Shown here piece by piece: positions 41,633 to 51,012 of a stretch of 64,000 bases of DNA. Source of the stretch: Nonomuraea thailandensis (GTDB taxonomy: Bacteria; Actinomycetota; Actinomycetes; Streptosporangiales; Streptosporangiaceae); NCBI RefSeq assembly GCF_024172165.1, contig NZ_JAMZEB010000002.1:5105501-5169500 (forward strand), given 5' to 3'. Under the pieces are notes generated by a model. The model did no database searches and was not told the origin of the DNA. It saw nothing but the letters and a program-made list of their open reading frames with translations. The first letter of the stretch is position 1. The number at the start of each line of letters is the position of its first letter. A program made the translations under genes and the position numbers.

Positions 41633-42916
41633 TCACGGGGACGGTCGTTCCGGCCGGCGGATCCTGCGGGTGACGTTGCCGTACCAGGCCGGGACCTCGC
41701 GCTCGTCGTCGAACCAGCGGGCCACCACGATGTCGGTGGAGGAGTGCAGCAGGATCGACAGCACGATGGTCACGGCGACGTACTGGAACACCGGCACGGC
41801 GGCGGCGATGCCGGAGCCCAGCACCAGCAGCCCGTAGACGACGGAGGCGAACCCCTTGGGCCCGAACCAGGCGACCGCCGCCTGCTCGCGTACGCTCAGC
41901 CCCGAGCGCAGGAACGACACCCAGATCGCCACGGGCCGGGCCACGATCAGCGCGAGCACCGCGAACAGCCACCCCTGCCAGCCGACCGAGCCGAGCAGCG
42001 CCGGGGTGATGAGCGCGCCGAACACCAGCAGCGCGGCCAGCTTGAACACCTCGGCGATCAGCTCGCCGAAGTGCTCGAACGACTCACGCTGCCGCGGCCC
42101 GAAGGTGGCCACCGTGATACCGGCCGAGAACGCGGCCAGGAACAGGTTGCCGTGCGTCGCCTTGCCGACGGCCAGCACCAGCAGGCCGATGGCCAGCGCG
42201 TTGAGCGGCTCGTAGGGGGTGGAGGCGGCGAACCAGCGAGTCTGCTCCAGCTTGATCGCCACCCACGGGATGGCGACCCCGATGACGATGCCGAGCCCGA
42301 GCTCCAGGCCCAGCTCGCCCAGATGCAGATCGTCGGATCCGGCCGCGACGGCGAGGAAGAGGATGACGAACGGCAACGCCAGACCGTCGTTGACACCGGA
42401 CTCGACGTTGAGCAGCTGCCGCAGCCGGGGCGGCACCTTCTCGTTGCCGACCAGCGCGGCGGCGAACACCGGGTCGGTGGGCGCCAGGATGGCGCCGATC
42501 AGCAGCGCCTCGACCCAGCCCAGCCCGAGCAGGTAGTGCGCCCCGACCGCGGTGATGACCAGAGTCAGCGGCAGGCCCCAGCCGAGCGCCCGGCCGGGCA
42601 GCCGCCAGGCGCTGCGCAGCTCGGCCCAGCCGACCCGCATGCCATCGGTGAACAACACGGTGAACAGCGCCAGCTCGGCCAGCGTGGCCACCAGGTCGTC
42701 ACCGGGCTTGAGCGAGACGACGCCGAGCACGCCGTCGCCCAGCACGAACCCGGCCACGAGGAACAGTGCGGCGGTGGACAGGATGGTCCGGTGCGCCAGC
42801 CCGGACAGCAGGACGGCCAGCAGGAGCACGCACGCGAACGCGGTCAGCAGCACGCCCATCAGGGGCACCGCACGGGGGTCGTCATGGAACGGCCTTCCGA
42901 TCGGATCAATGTGCAC
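41633..42916 (-). CDS. CPA1-type cation/proton antiporter
   Basis: A 427-residue polytopic protein (about 12-13 helices) with the NhaP/NHE signatures GAILAPTDPVFA (TDP unwound helix) and NVESGVNDGLALP (ND pair that carries ion and proton). The GTG start at 42916 lacks a clear ribosome binding site; ATG 42859 (MGVLLTAFACVLLL) is an alternative. It exchanges Na+ or K+ for H+ in pH and salt homeostasis. Confidence 0.9.
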   Translation of the reverse strand: MHIDPIGRPFHDDPRAVPLMGVLLTAFACVLLLAVLLSGLAHRTILSTAALFLVAGFVLGDGVLGVVSLKPGDDLVATLAELALFTVLFTDGMRVGWAELRSAWRLPGRALGWGLPLTLVITAVGAHYLLGLGWVEALLIGAILAPTDPVFAAALVGNEKVPPRLRQLLNVESGVNDGLALPFVILFLAVAAGSDDLHLGELGLELGLGIVIGVAIPWVAIKLEQTRWFAASTPYEPLNALAIGLLVLAVGKATHGNLFLAAFSAGITVATFGPRQRESFEHFGELIAEVFKLAALLVFGALITPALLGSVGWQGWLFAVLALIVARPVAIWVSFLRSGLSVREQAAVAWFGPKGFASVVYGLLVLGSGIAAAVPVFQYVAVTIVLSILLHSSTDIVVARWFDDEREVPAWYGNVTRRIRRPERPSP

Positions 42917-43028
42917 GATCTTGCCGACCAGACTTCCCGGCGCTCCGCAACCACCCTAACAGGGGCGCTGCCACGACGACAGACGCCTTCTTGACGGGCG
43001 CCCCCGCCACCGAACCCAGCCATCCCGC

Positions 43029-44588
43029 CTACCCGATGTCCCGGCGGCCGAGAGCGGTCAGCCCCAAGGCGGTGAAGACCCCTGCCGCGACGGTGAGCAC
43101 GGCGATGGTGGCCGGCCCAGGCTCCGCCAGGGCCGAGTAGTGGACATGAGCGAAAGGCGAGAGCCGGAAGGCCGCGTCCGTGACCAGGCCGATCTCCCAG
43201 CCGAACTCCAACGCCACCACCAGGCCGAACACCGCCCAGACAGCCACCGCCCCGGCCCGGCCGAGCAGGCCGTAGGCGCAGACCGTGACGCCGGTGACGA
43301 CCCAGACGGCCGGCAGCAGCGGCAGGGTGAGCGCGAGCAGGCCGCCCACGTCGCCCGAGCCGAGCCCGCACAGCAGTCCGACGACGGCCAGCAGGGCGGC
43401 GGGAACGGCGACCGCGACCAGCAGGTGGCCGGCGGCCCAGCGCAGCCGCCCGGTCGGCCCGGCCAGCACCGCCTCCGCCAGGCCGCCCGTCTCCTCCTGC
43501 CACAGCCTGGACACGGCCAGCACCGTGTACAGGGACACGGTGTACGCGCCGAACACGTAGATGACCAGCCCGTAGAACACCTGGGCCGGGTCGGCTTCAG
43601 CGCCCATCCGGGCCGCCCATGCGGCCAGCCCCGCACTGGCGCCGAACTCCTTCACCGCCTCACGCCCGCCGAACCCGAGCGCCAGCCCGAACAGCACGGC
43701 CGCGACCAGCCACGCGACGGCCGTGGCCCGCTGTGTCCGCCAGGCGAGTGCCAGGGGCGTGCGCAACCATGCGGCCGCGGCGACCCTCCCCGCGCGTTCG
43801 GGCAGCAGCCCGGCGCCCGCGTCCCGCCGCCCCGCCAGCCGGTATGCCAGCGCGACCAGCACCGCGGCCAGGGCGGCGGCCAGGGCGAACGCCCACCATC
43901 GCTCGCCGGAGAACGGCCGGGAGCGCAGCAGCCAACCGGTCGGCACCGCCCACCCGAGCCAGGGGGCGGCCACGTCGGACACCCCCCGCAGCAGGTACAG
44001 GGCGAAGAACAGGCCGAGCGCGCCGAGCCCGGCCGGCCGCGCACCCGGCGTCACCTGCACCGCCACCGCCGCCATCCCCGCGGCCACCCACCCCCCGCAG
44101 GCCGCGATCAGGCCCCAGGCCAGCGAGCCGGCGAACGGCATGCCCGCGCCCGCCAGCACGGCGGTGATCAGCACGGCCAGCAGCGCGTCCGCCACGAGGA
44201 CCACCGTCAGCGCGGCGGTCAGCGGCGCGTGCCTGCCGACCGGCGCGGCGCCGATCAGGTCGCACCGCCCGGCCTGCTCGTCCGAACGGGTGTGGCGGAC
44301 GAGGAACAGCACGCTGCCGAGCGCGGCGAAGATCATGGTGGCGGCGGCGCGCTGCTGGGCGGCGATGGCCCCCACGCTCAGGTCGTACGCCGGCCCCTGG
44401 ATGAGAAGCACCGCGGGGTTGGCGGCGATCTTCCCGGCATACTCGCGGCGCGCTTCCTCGGTGGGCATCAGCGTGCCGATCGTGCTGACGGTGCCGTACA
44501 CGAAGGCCGCGATGAGCACCACCCACAGGGCCGGCCAGAGCCGATCGCGCCGCAGGACCAGCCGGACCAGAACACCCGTCCCCGCCAT
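43029..44588 (-). CDS. ABC exporter permease (ABC-2, 12-helix type)
   Basis: A 519-residue membrane protein with twelve or so hydrophobic helices arranged as two similar halves, typical of the polyketide-antibiotic exporter permeases of actinomycetes. It starts 2 nt after the ATPase stop. With the ATPase it would export drug-like or lipid substrates. No peripheral domain is fused. Confidence 0.88.
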   Translation of the reverse strand: MAGTGVLVRLVLRRDRLWPALWVVLIAAFVYGTVSTIGTLMPTEEARREYAGKIAANPAVLLIQGPAYDLSVGAIAAQQRAAATMIFAALGSVLFLVRHTRSDEQAGRCDLIGAAPVGRHAPLTAALTVVLVADALLAVLITAVLAGAGMPFAGSLAWGLIAACGGWVAAGMAAVAVQVTPGARPAGLGALGLFFALYLLRGVSDVAAPWLGWAVPTGWLLRSRPFSGERWWAFALAAALAAVLVALAYRLAGRRDAGAGLLPERAGRVAAAAWLRTPLALAWRTQRATAVAWLVAAVLFGLALGFGGREAVKEFGASAGLAAWAARMGAEADPAQVFYGLVIYVFGAYTVSLYTVLAVSRLWQEETGGLAEAVLAGPTGRLRWAAGHLLVAVAVPAALLAVVGLLCGLGSGDVGGLLALTLPLLPAVWVVTGVTVCAYGLLGRAGAVAVWAVFGLVVALEFGWEIGLVTDAAFRLSPFAHVHYSALAEPGPATIAVLTVAAGVFTALGLTALGRRDIG

Positions 44589-44589
44589 G

Positions 44590-45486
44590 TCAGGCCGCCG
44601 CCTTGGTCTCGTAGTGGCGCAGGAACAATTCCTCCAGCGTGGGCGGCCGCGCGGTCAGGTCGCGGACGCCGAGTGCGGCCAGCCGCGCCAGCACCCCGGC
44701 CAGTCCGGCGCTGTCGACCTGGCAGCGCACCCGGCCGTCCGCCGCCGTGACCAGCTCGTGCACCCCGGGCAGGGCGGCCAGCCCGTCGGGCGGCCCTGGC
44801 AGGGTGGCGGTGATGGAGGTGCGGGTCAGATGCCGCAGCTCGGTCAGTGTGCCGGCCTCGACGGTACGTCCGGCGCGGATGATCGACACCCGGTCGCACA
44901 GCGCCTCGACCTCCGACAGGATGTGGCTGGACAGCAGCACCGTCCGGCCGCCGGCCCTGGCCTGCGCCACGCAGTCGCGGAAGACGGCCTCCATCAGGGG
45001 GTCGAGCCCGGAGGTCGGCTCGTCCAGAACCAACAGCTCGGCGTCGCAGGCGAAGGCCGCGACCAGGGCGACCTTCTGCCGGTTGCCCTTGGAGTAGGTG
45101 CGCGCCTTCTTGCCGGGGTCGAGCGCGAACCGCTCGATCAGCTCCGCCCGCCGGGCGGGGGCGACGCCGCCGCGCAGCCTGGCCAGCACGTCGATCACCT
45201 CTCCCCCGGTCAGGTTCGGCCACAGCGTGACGTCACCCGGCACGTACGCGAGCCTGCGGTGCAGCTCGACGGCCTGCCGCCACGGGTCGCCGCCGAGCAG
45301 CCGGACGCGACCGGCGCCGGCGCGCAACAGCCCGAGCAGGACGCGTAACGTAGTGGTCTTCCCCGCGCCGTTCGGGCCGAGGAAGCCGTGCACCTCGCCT
45401 TGCCGGACAGCGAGGTCAAGGCCGTCCAGGGCGCGGGTGCGGCCGTAGGCCTTGACCAGGCCGGTGATCTCGATCGGGTCAGTCAT
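44590..45486 (-). CDS. ABC exporter ATP-binding protein (DrrA-like)
   Basis: A 298-residue ATPase: Walker A GPNGAGKTTTLR, Q-loop, signature TYSKGNRQKVAL (a YSKGNRQK variant usual in this family), Walker B ELLVLDEPTSGLDPL and H-loop SSHILSEVE. The C-terminal about 85 residues are the extra DrrA-type domain. Start overlaps the tetR stop by 8 nt. Confidence 0.93.
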   Translation of the reverse strand: MTDPIEITGLVKAYGRTRALDGLDLAVRQGEVHGFLGPNGAGKTTTLRVLLGLLRAGAGRVRLLGGDPWRQAVELHRRLAYVPGDVTLWPNLTGGEVIDVLARLRGGVAPARRAELIERFALDPGKKARTYSKGNRQKVALVAAFACDAELLVLDEPTSGLDPLMEAVFRDCVAQARAGGRTVLLSSHILSEVEALCDRVSIIRAGRTVEAGTLTELRHLTRTSITATLPGPPDGLAALPGVHELVTAADGRVRCQVDSAGLAGVLARLAALGVRDLTARPPTLEELFLRHYETKAAA

Positions 45487-46108
45487 CGCCGTGCTCCTCG
45501 GTCAGGTGGCGCCCGGCCTCGGACCGGGCGAACTCGCCCATGGCGTCGTACACCTCGGTCATGGCCGCGCCGATGACGGTCGCGTGCTCGCGGGCCAGCA
45601 CGTCCACGCCCATGCGGCGGCTCAGGTAGGGGTGCAGGACGATCGCGCCGGCGTGCATCGCGCTCATCACGGCGGCCGCGTCGCGCGCCTTGGCCGAACC
45701 TGCGGGGAAGCGGTCGGGCCAGGTGCTCGTGAGGAATTCCTCGGTGACCCGCACCGCGCCCGCGAAGAACACCTCCGCCGCCGGCGAGCCGTCCGCCAGG
45801 GCGCGCGCCAGGTAGCGCACCATCAGCTCGCCGCCCTCGTACAGGGCGGCCAGGCCGCCCGGGTCAGGTCGGGCCGCCTCGTCCTTGACGCGCTGGACGA
45901 GCTGCTCCAGCACGTGCGAGTCGCAGGCGTCGCGCAGCCCGTCCTTGGTGCCGTAGTGGTGCTGCACCAAGCCGACCGAGACGCCGGCGGCGCGCGCGAT
46001 GTCCTGCAGCCTGGCGGCCCTGACCCCGTGCTCGGCGAACTGCGCCAGCGCCGCGTCCCTGATGCGGGCACGGGCGGTGAGGTCGTCCAGCGATCTCTCC
46101 CGATCCAC
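45479..46108 (-). CDS. TetR-family regulator of the ABC exporter operon
   Basis: A 209-residue regulator: HTH RLQDIARAAGVSVGLVQHHYGTKDGLRDACD (about 34-64) and a C-terminal helical domain. First gene of the exporter operon. GTG start at 46108 has no ribosome binding site, and the DNA just upstream is the tail of an unrelated, oppositely oriented gene; the native promoter may have been lost in a rearrangement. Confidence 0.85.
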   Translation of the reverse strand: MDRERSLDDLTARARIRDAALAQFAEHGVRAARLQDIARAAGVSVGLVQHHYGTKDGLRDACDSHVLEQLVQRVKDEAARPDPGGLAALYEGGELMVRYLARALADGSPAAEVFFAGAVRVTEEFLTSTWPDRFPAGSAKARDAAAVMSAMHAGAIVLHPYLSRRMGVDVLAREHATVIGAAMTEVYDAMGEFARSEAGRHLTEEHGDD

Positions 46109-46109
46109 G

Positions 46110-46209
46110 CCGCCGCCGGCTGGAGCTCATGCGCGACATGTACGCGTTCATGATGGACCGCTTCCCCCGCCTGCTGAACGAGTGGGACGAGCTCAAGGAG
46201 CGGCGATGA
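46110..46209 (+). pseudogene. 3' tail of a TetR-family gene
   Basis: Frame RRRLELMRDMYAFMMDRFPR then LLNEWDELKERR ends with TGA at 46207-46209, overlapping the glycosyltransferase ATG. This looks like the last 33 residues of a helical regulator that formerly preceded the glycosyltransferase in one operon. All upstream sequence is replaced by the oppositely oriented tetR gene. Confidence 0.6.
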
Positions 46210-46973
46210 GACCCTTACTGATCACCGTGGGCAGCCGTGGCGACGTGCAGCCGTATCTCGCTCTGGCGTGCGGGCTGGTGGCCGCCGGGCACCGGCCACT
46301 GCTGGCAGCGCCGCGGCGCTTCGAGCCGCTCGCCACCGCCCGCGGGGTGGACTTCGCGCCGCTGAACGACGAGATGCTCGCCCTGCAGGACAAGGTTCAG
46401 GGGCAGGGCGTACGCGCCGCCATCACCGCCGCCCGCACAGTCAAGCCGATGCTCCGCCGCCTGCTCGACGACCAGGCCGCCCTCACCGCGCACCAGGCCG
46501 ACGTGGTGATCCATCACCCGAAGTCCCTCGGGGGCCCCCACGTCGCCGAGAAGCTCGGCGTCCCCGCCCTGGCCGGCCTGCTGCTGCCGCTCTACCTGCC
46601 CACCGCCGCCTTCCCCTCCCCCATCCTGCCGGTACGGCTGCCGCGCATGTTCAACCGGGCGAGCTGGCGCGTCTCCTCCGCCGTCGAGGCCCCCTACAGC
46701 GGCACCGTGCGGGACTGGCGAACCGCAACGCTCGGCCTGAACGCCGGCATGCGGCCGGTGGCCGGCCTGGTCGCAGCGGGCGGCGTCCTGCACGCCTGGA
46801 GCCCGCACGCGAACGCGGCCCCTGTTCTTGATCGGCTGGCTTGGACACCGATGATCATCAGGGGTCGCGTTTGCCATCTCTCCATCGGGGTGCCCTCAGC
46901 TGCCCACCCGGCACAGGGGCGTAGCCGTCTCACGAGCCGAGAACGCACCGACCTTGCGGCCTGGCCCGGCTGA
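46206..46973 (+). pseudogene. N-terminal half of a UGT/GT28-type glycosyltransferase
   Basis: Begins MRPLLITVGSRGDVQPYLAL, the acceptor domain of GT-B sterol/antibiotic-type glycosyltransferases, and follows the family to GGVLHAWSPH at about 46812. From there the sequence is unrelated and the nucleotide-sugar (C-terminal) domain is missing, although the frame stays open to 46973. The product would be about 200 family residues plus a 55-residue foreign tail, so inactive. Confidence 0.8.
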
Positions 46974-47209
46974 TCGGCTTGACCAACATCGCCGCCGCCC
47001 TCGACTCGGGTTCACACCATGAGAACGCTTCGGCCCCTGGTCCATTCGCCGAGCCAACAACCCGGACCCGATTCCGCCGGGATGGAGGCGGAGCGGCTGC
47101 AGATTTCTTGCAGCAGTTCTGCATACCCCGCCTGCGATCTTGGATATGGAGGCGCTCCTATGAGTTGTGATCATATGGCAGCGCCTGATAGCCCATCGAA
47201 AGGCCATTC

Positions 47210-47692
47210 ATGCGCACACGCAAGTCACAGCCTGCGAAAACCCTCATCCTGTCCACCGCCCTCGTCTCCGCCACCGTCCTCGCCAACCCAGGACCGGCGC
47301 AGGCAGCGGCCTACTCCCCGGAGGCCGCCTGCACCGAAACAGTGGGTTACGGTGGCTGGACCGGTCTGGACAGCCGTCCCGTCAAGATCGGCAGCAGCAC
47401 GTGGGGCAGGGTCTACCTGCTGTGGAACGGCTCGCGCGGCACCAACTGTGTAGCCACGATCAAGACATCTTTCGTCGGGGTGGCGACTTACACGCAGGCC
47501 ACGCTCAAGATCCAAGGCGTCGGAAGCTACAGCGACCCGCCGTCGCTCACCGCCCGGAAATACCAGTACTACGCTGCCGTTGTGAGGTCTGCCGCGGGCA
47601 AGTGTGTCGACTTCGCCGGCAGGATCGCCGACACCCGTGTCGACTACTCACTCGCCTCTGGCGCACGCGGATCGTACGGCAACTGCGGCTGA
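47210..47692 (+). CDS. SapA-like spore-associated secreted protein
   Basis: A 160-residue protein with signal peptide (1-33, ends AQAAA) and a mature domain with four Cys (ACTETVGYGGW.., GTNCVATI.., GKCVDFAG.., YGNCG) matching the pattern of Streptomyces spore-associated protein A. GAAAGG precedes the start. Such proteins are secreted and attach to the spore surface; function is not defined. Followed by a hairpin terminator. Confidence 0.75.
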   Translation: MRTRKSQPAKTLILSTALVSATVLANPGPAQAAAYSPEAACTETVGYGGWTGLDSRPVKIGSSTWGRVYLLWNGSRGTNCVATIKTSFVGVATYTQATLKIQGVGSYSDPPSLTARKYQYYAAVVRSAAGKCVDFAGRIADTRVDYSLASGARGSYGNCG

Positions 47693-47701
47693 CGAACCGT
47701 T

Positions 47702-47739
47702 CCGGGGGGCACCGCACGAGTGAGTGCGGCGACCCCCGG
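47702..47739 (+). terminator. Terminator after the SapA-like gene
   Basis: CCGGGGG/CCCCCGG outer stem and CCGCAC/GTGCGG inner stem, loop GAGTGA, starting 10 nt after the stop. Confidence 0.75.
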
Positions 47740-47751
47740 GTTCGTGCCTTT

Positions 47752-47798
47752 GAACCCGTCTGGCATTGATGGAGGTCCCATCAAATCCGGACGGGTTC
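47752..47798. other. 47-nt near-perfect hairpin at the edge of the IS3 fragment
   Basis: GAACCCGTCTGG pairs with CCGGACGGGTTC (one G-T wobble), then a 2/2 internal loop, then TTGATGG pairs with CCATCAA around the loop AGGTC. It is separate from the SapA terminator 12 nt upstream and ends where recognisable transposase coding begins. Possible strong terminator, single-strand recombination site or insertion scar; function unknown. Confidence 0.7.
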
Positions 47799-48334
47799 AC
47801 CTGCTGCGGCGCACGTTCACCGCGCCCGCCGCGGACGTGCTGTGGTGCGGCGATGTGACGCAGATCGACACCGACGAGGGCAAGCTGTATCTGGCCACGG
47901 TCGAGGACCTGTTCTCCCGCCGGCTGCTCGGCTACGCCATGTCCGAGCACCACGACGCCGCGCTGACCTGCGCCTCACTGCAGATGGCGGCAGCCACCCG
48001 CGGCGGTGACGTGAACGGGGTGATCTTCCACTCCGACCGGCGGGTCGGAATACGTCGCTGCCCGCTACCAGGAGCTGTGCCGGCGCCTGGGCGTGGTCCA
48101 GTCCATGGGGCGGGTGAGCTGCGCGCTCGACAACGCGGCCGCCGAGGCGTTCAACAGCACCCTCAAGGTCGAGTACGTGCACCGCCACCGCTTCCGCACC
48201 CGGGCCGAGGCCCGCCTGAAGATCGCCACCTGGATCGCCGACTTCTACAACACCACCCGGCGCCACAGCGCCAACGACGACCTGCCGCCCATCACCTTCG
48301 AACGCCACATGATCGAGAAGAGACAAGCCTCATC
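47799..48334 (+). mobile_element. IS3-family transposase fragment
   Basis: The DDE integrase core of an IS3-type OrfB: CGDVTQID (first Asp), VIFHSDR (second Asp) in one frame, then SEYVAARYQELCRRLGVVQS and NAAAEAFNSTLK (Glu) in another, ending NTTRRHSANDDLPPITFERH. One extra C after GACCGG near 48040 causes the shift. OrfA, the N-terminal part of OrfB and the left terminal repeat are missing; no right repeat was identified. Inactive. Confidence 0.85.
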
Positions 48335-48409
48335 GGTCCTGCTGAGGACCGCTGTGGCATGGAATCCTTTCCACGATTTCAGGGGATTGACAGCCGGGCG
48401 GCGATGTCG

Positions 48410-48540
48410 CGCAGGCTGGCGCTCGAGACGGAGACGCGCTCGCGAGCGCTGCTGAGCACTGGCCCGGAGGCCGAGGACCTGTATCAGGAGGCGATCGACC
48501 CGGTTCCGCGACTCGCCTATGGCGAGCGAGGGGGAGTGGA
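48410..48540 (+). pseudogene. Fragment of a LuxR-family (large ATPase) regulator
   Basis: The run SRALLSTGPEAEDLYQEAID matches the segment just before the LuxR HTH of large AAA-type LuxR regulators (usually ..LYREAIERLGRTRLRVELARAHLLYGE..). Sequence on both sides is unrelated. Only about 40 residues remain. Confidence 0.5.
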
Positions 48541-48552
48541 GTGGTCCGGCGT

Positions 48553-49158
48553 TCAACTGCCGAGTGCGCGCTTTTGTGGGTGGATCGTCTCGCCGCGGGC
48601 GAGCAGGTCAACGAACTGGGTGATACGGCGGGCTCGGGTCTCGGCGCGTTTGGCGTTCGTGATCCGATAGAGAACGGCGTAGCGGTTTTGGGAGGTGAGG
48701 ATGTCGAACATCGCTTGTGCCCGGGGTTTCGCGTCCAATGCGGCGGCCAGGTCGGCTGGTACCTCGATGCCGGCTTGTCCCGCGTAGGCCGCGTACCAGC
48801 GGCCGTCGGCCTTGGCGCATTCGGCCTCGGTCATTCCGGCCGGATGCATCCGGCCCTCGCTGATCAGACGGGTGACGAGGGAAACGTTCCGCGCTGACCA
48901 GGGACTTCGCCTTCCGCGAGGGGTGAAGCGCCGACAGAAGGTGATCTCATCGCGCCGTCGTAGCCGACCATCGATCCAGCCGTGGCACAGGGCTTCGTCG
49001 AGCGCCTGGTCATAGGTCAGGCTGGTGGGCCGGGTCGTGTTCTGCTTGGCGAGGACCAGCCACACCCCTGCCGAGCTGTCGTGGTGCCTGCTGAGCCACT
49101 CCCGCCAGGCTCGGGCATCGGTAACGGTCAGTTCTAGTAGTTCCTTGCTCATCGTCAT
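48553..49158 (-). CDS. YdeI/OmpD-associated family protein
   Basis: A 201-residue cytosolic protein: LTVTDARAWREWLSRHHDSS, VWLVLAKQNT, ALDEALCHGWIDGRLRRRDE and FTPRGRRSPWSARNV are the conserved blocks of the YdeI family; the C-terminal part is the bacteriocin-protection/YdeI tail. ATG 49158 or 49152 is the likely start; the frame upstream is not conserved. The family is linked to polymyxin or bacteriocin resistance in some bacteria, but its molecular role is unclear. Confidence 0.85.
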   Translation of the reverse strand: MTMSKELLELTVTDARAWREWLSRHHDSSAGVWLVLAKQNTTRPTSLTYDQALDEALCHGWIDGRLRRRDEITFCRRFTPRGRRSPWSARNVSLVTRLISEGRMHPAGMTEAECAKADGRWYAAYAGQAGIEVPADLAAALDAKPRAQAMFDILTSQNRYAVLYRITNAKRAETRARRITQFVDLLARGETIHPQKRALGS

Positions 49159-49317
49159 ATACCCCTGATGATCACTAAAGGGATGGTGGTCGGCGCTCAC
49201 CCGAAGGTGGGAGCCCCAGGACGGGGCCTGCCGGAAGTGGCGCCGGATCGGCCGGCGGTGGAGTCGGCCGATCAGCTCCTTCGCCACGTCGCCACCGCGT
49301 CCGACGCGCGCCCACCT

Positions 49318-49767
49318 TCACCAGGCCTTGCCGGCCTGCTCCTGGATCGTGTGATTGATCCGGTTGAAGAAGTTGGTGATGGCGATGTTCAGGATGATCG
49401 CCGACATCTGGTTCTCGTCGAAGTAGGTGGCAGCAGTGTCCCAGATCTCGTCGGTCACGCCCGGCGCGTTGTCCTGGATCCGGGTCGCGGCCTCGGTCAG
49501 CGCGAGCGCTGCCCGCTCCTCCTCGGTGAAGAACGGGGTCTCGCGCCAGGCGATTACGTTGTGCAGCCGCTCCTCGGTCTCTCCATGCTTCTTCGCCGAC
49601 TGGACGCCGGCGAACACACACGGGCTGCAGCCGTTGATCTGGCTGGCCCGCAGATGGACCAGCTCGAGCACGAGCGGGTCGACGCCACCGGCGTGAATCG
49701 CCTTGTGGAGATGCTGGATCGCGGTGATCACGTCGGGATTCGCCACGCTCTTCATGCGTGCTTCCAT
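49318..49767 (-). CDS. AhpD-like carboxymuconolactone-decarboxylase family protein
   Basis: A 149-residue all-helical protein with the redox motif GCSPCVFAG (CxxC) followed by the conserved His in KKHGETEERL. Such AhpD-like proteins act as peroxidase partners or alkylhydroperoxidases. It is divergent from a WYL-domain regulator, a common pairing that suggests regulation by it. An ATG at 49755 is an alternative start. Confidence 0.88.
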   Translation of the reverse strand: MEARMKSVANPDVITAIQHLHKAIHAGGVDPLVLELVHLRASQINGCSPCVFAGVQSAKKHGETEERLHNVIAWRETPFFTEEERAALALTEAATRIQDNAPGVTDEIWDTAATYFDENQMSAIILNIAITNFFNRINHTIQEQAGKAW

Positions 49768-49944
49768 GGATCCTGCCCCTCATCGGTTACGTGCGCCCAT
49801 CCGAGCCTGTCATTTGACGGCGCCTTGGCGGAGATCATCGTCGTCGTACTGGACTTTTCGGACCGAGGAGTTCTCGGTCATGCCGGCGACGTTACGGTAT
49901 GACCCGGTCAGAAACGGTCCTGGTTATCGAGCAGACTGTCAGCC

Positions 49945-50895
49945 ATGGTCAACACCTCGGCGCGGCTGCTGCAGTTGCTGTCTTTGCTGTCAACGCGGCA
50001 GTCCTGGACATGCGCTGTACTGGCCGCCCAGCTGGGGATCACCGAACGGACGGTTCGCCGGGACATCGCCCGGCTCCGTGAACTCGGCTACGGCATCGAA
50101 TCAGAGATGGGCCCCTGGGGCGGCTACCACCTCGGACCCGGAACCAGCATCCCGCCACTGATCCTCGACGAGGAGGAAGCCCTCGCGGTCGCTGTCGGGC
50201 TGCGCACCGCCGCCCTCAGCGGAGTCTCCGGCAGCGATCAGGCAGCCCTGTCGGCGCTGCTGAAACTACGCCAGGTGCTGCCGGCCAGGATCGCCGACCG
50301 GCTCGGCGAGCTGGACGCCGCGTTCACCCACACCGCACGACCCGACGACAGCCAGATCTCACCCGCGCTGCTGCTCGACCTGGCCACCGCCTGCCGGCGA
50401 GGCGAACGCACCCAGCTGACCTACCGCGACCAGGCCGGAACAACGTCCACCCGCCGAGTAGACCCCTACCGGCTCCTCTACACCGGCCACCGCTGGTATC
50501 TCCTCGCCTACGACCTGACCCGGCAGGACTGGCGCACCTTCCGTACCGATCGCATCATCGATGCGACCGCCACCGGGCAGGCCACCGCCCTGCCCAACCC
50601 GCCAGATCCAGTACAGATGGTCAGCACGGGCATCGCGCTGAGGCCCTACCCGGTGCGGGTGACCATCCGCCTGGCCGTACCGGCCGATGAGGCCCGCAGG
50701 CTGGTACCACCCACCGTCGGCGTCCACCACCCGGACGGCGATGACGCCACGATCATCGACATCGGCGGGCCAGACGCCGACGGCCTGGCCCGCTACCTGC
50801 TCAGCCTCGGCCGACCACTCCAGATACTGCACCCAGAAGAGGTCCGCCAGGCATTCCTCACCCGCACACAACAACTCCTCAACGACAACCAGTAG
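49945..50895 (+). CDS. WYL-domain transcriptional regulator (YafY type)
   Basis: A 316-residue regulator: N-terminal HTH_11 (RLLQLLSLLSTRQSWTCAVL, AAQLGITERTVRRDIARLRE), WYL domain (about 145-215, HRWYLLAYDLTRQDWRTFRTDRI) and WCX extension. Such proteins sense nucleic acid or small ligands and often control stress genes; the divergent AhpD-like gene is the likely target. Confidence 0.9.
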   Translation: MVNTSARLLQLLSLLSTRQSWTCAVLAAQLGITERTVRRDIARLRELGYGIESEMGPWGGYHLGPGTSIPPLILDEEEALAVAVGLRTAALSGVSGSDQAALSALLKLRQVLPARIADRLGELDAAFTHTARPDDSQISPALLLDLATACRRGERTQLTYRDQAGTTSTRRVDPYRLLYTGHRWYLLAYDLTRQDWRTFRTDRIIDATATGQATALPNPPDPVQMVSTGIALRPYPVRVTIRLAVPADEARRLVPPTVGVHHPDGDDATIIDIGGPDADGLARYLLSLGRPLQILHPEEVRQAFLTRTQQLLNDNQ

Positions 50896-51012
50896 CACAA
50901 ACACCCGCCGATCGCTGCCACGGCCTGGACCTCGACAAGATTTCTACGGGCACGGAGCGTTCTGAGCGGGGCCTACCGCGAGCACGCCGAGGTGTCCAGG
51001 GACTGTCTATGC

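Noticed and set aside
41438..42994. 518-codon plus-strand open frame rich in Gln, Arg and Gly
   Set aside because: Antisense of the CPA1 antiporter and hydrolase; no ribosome binding site.
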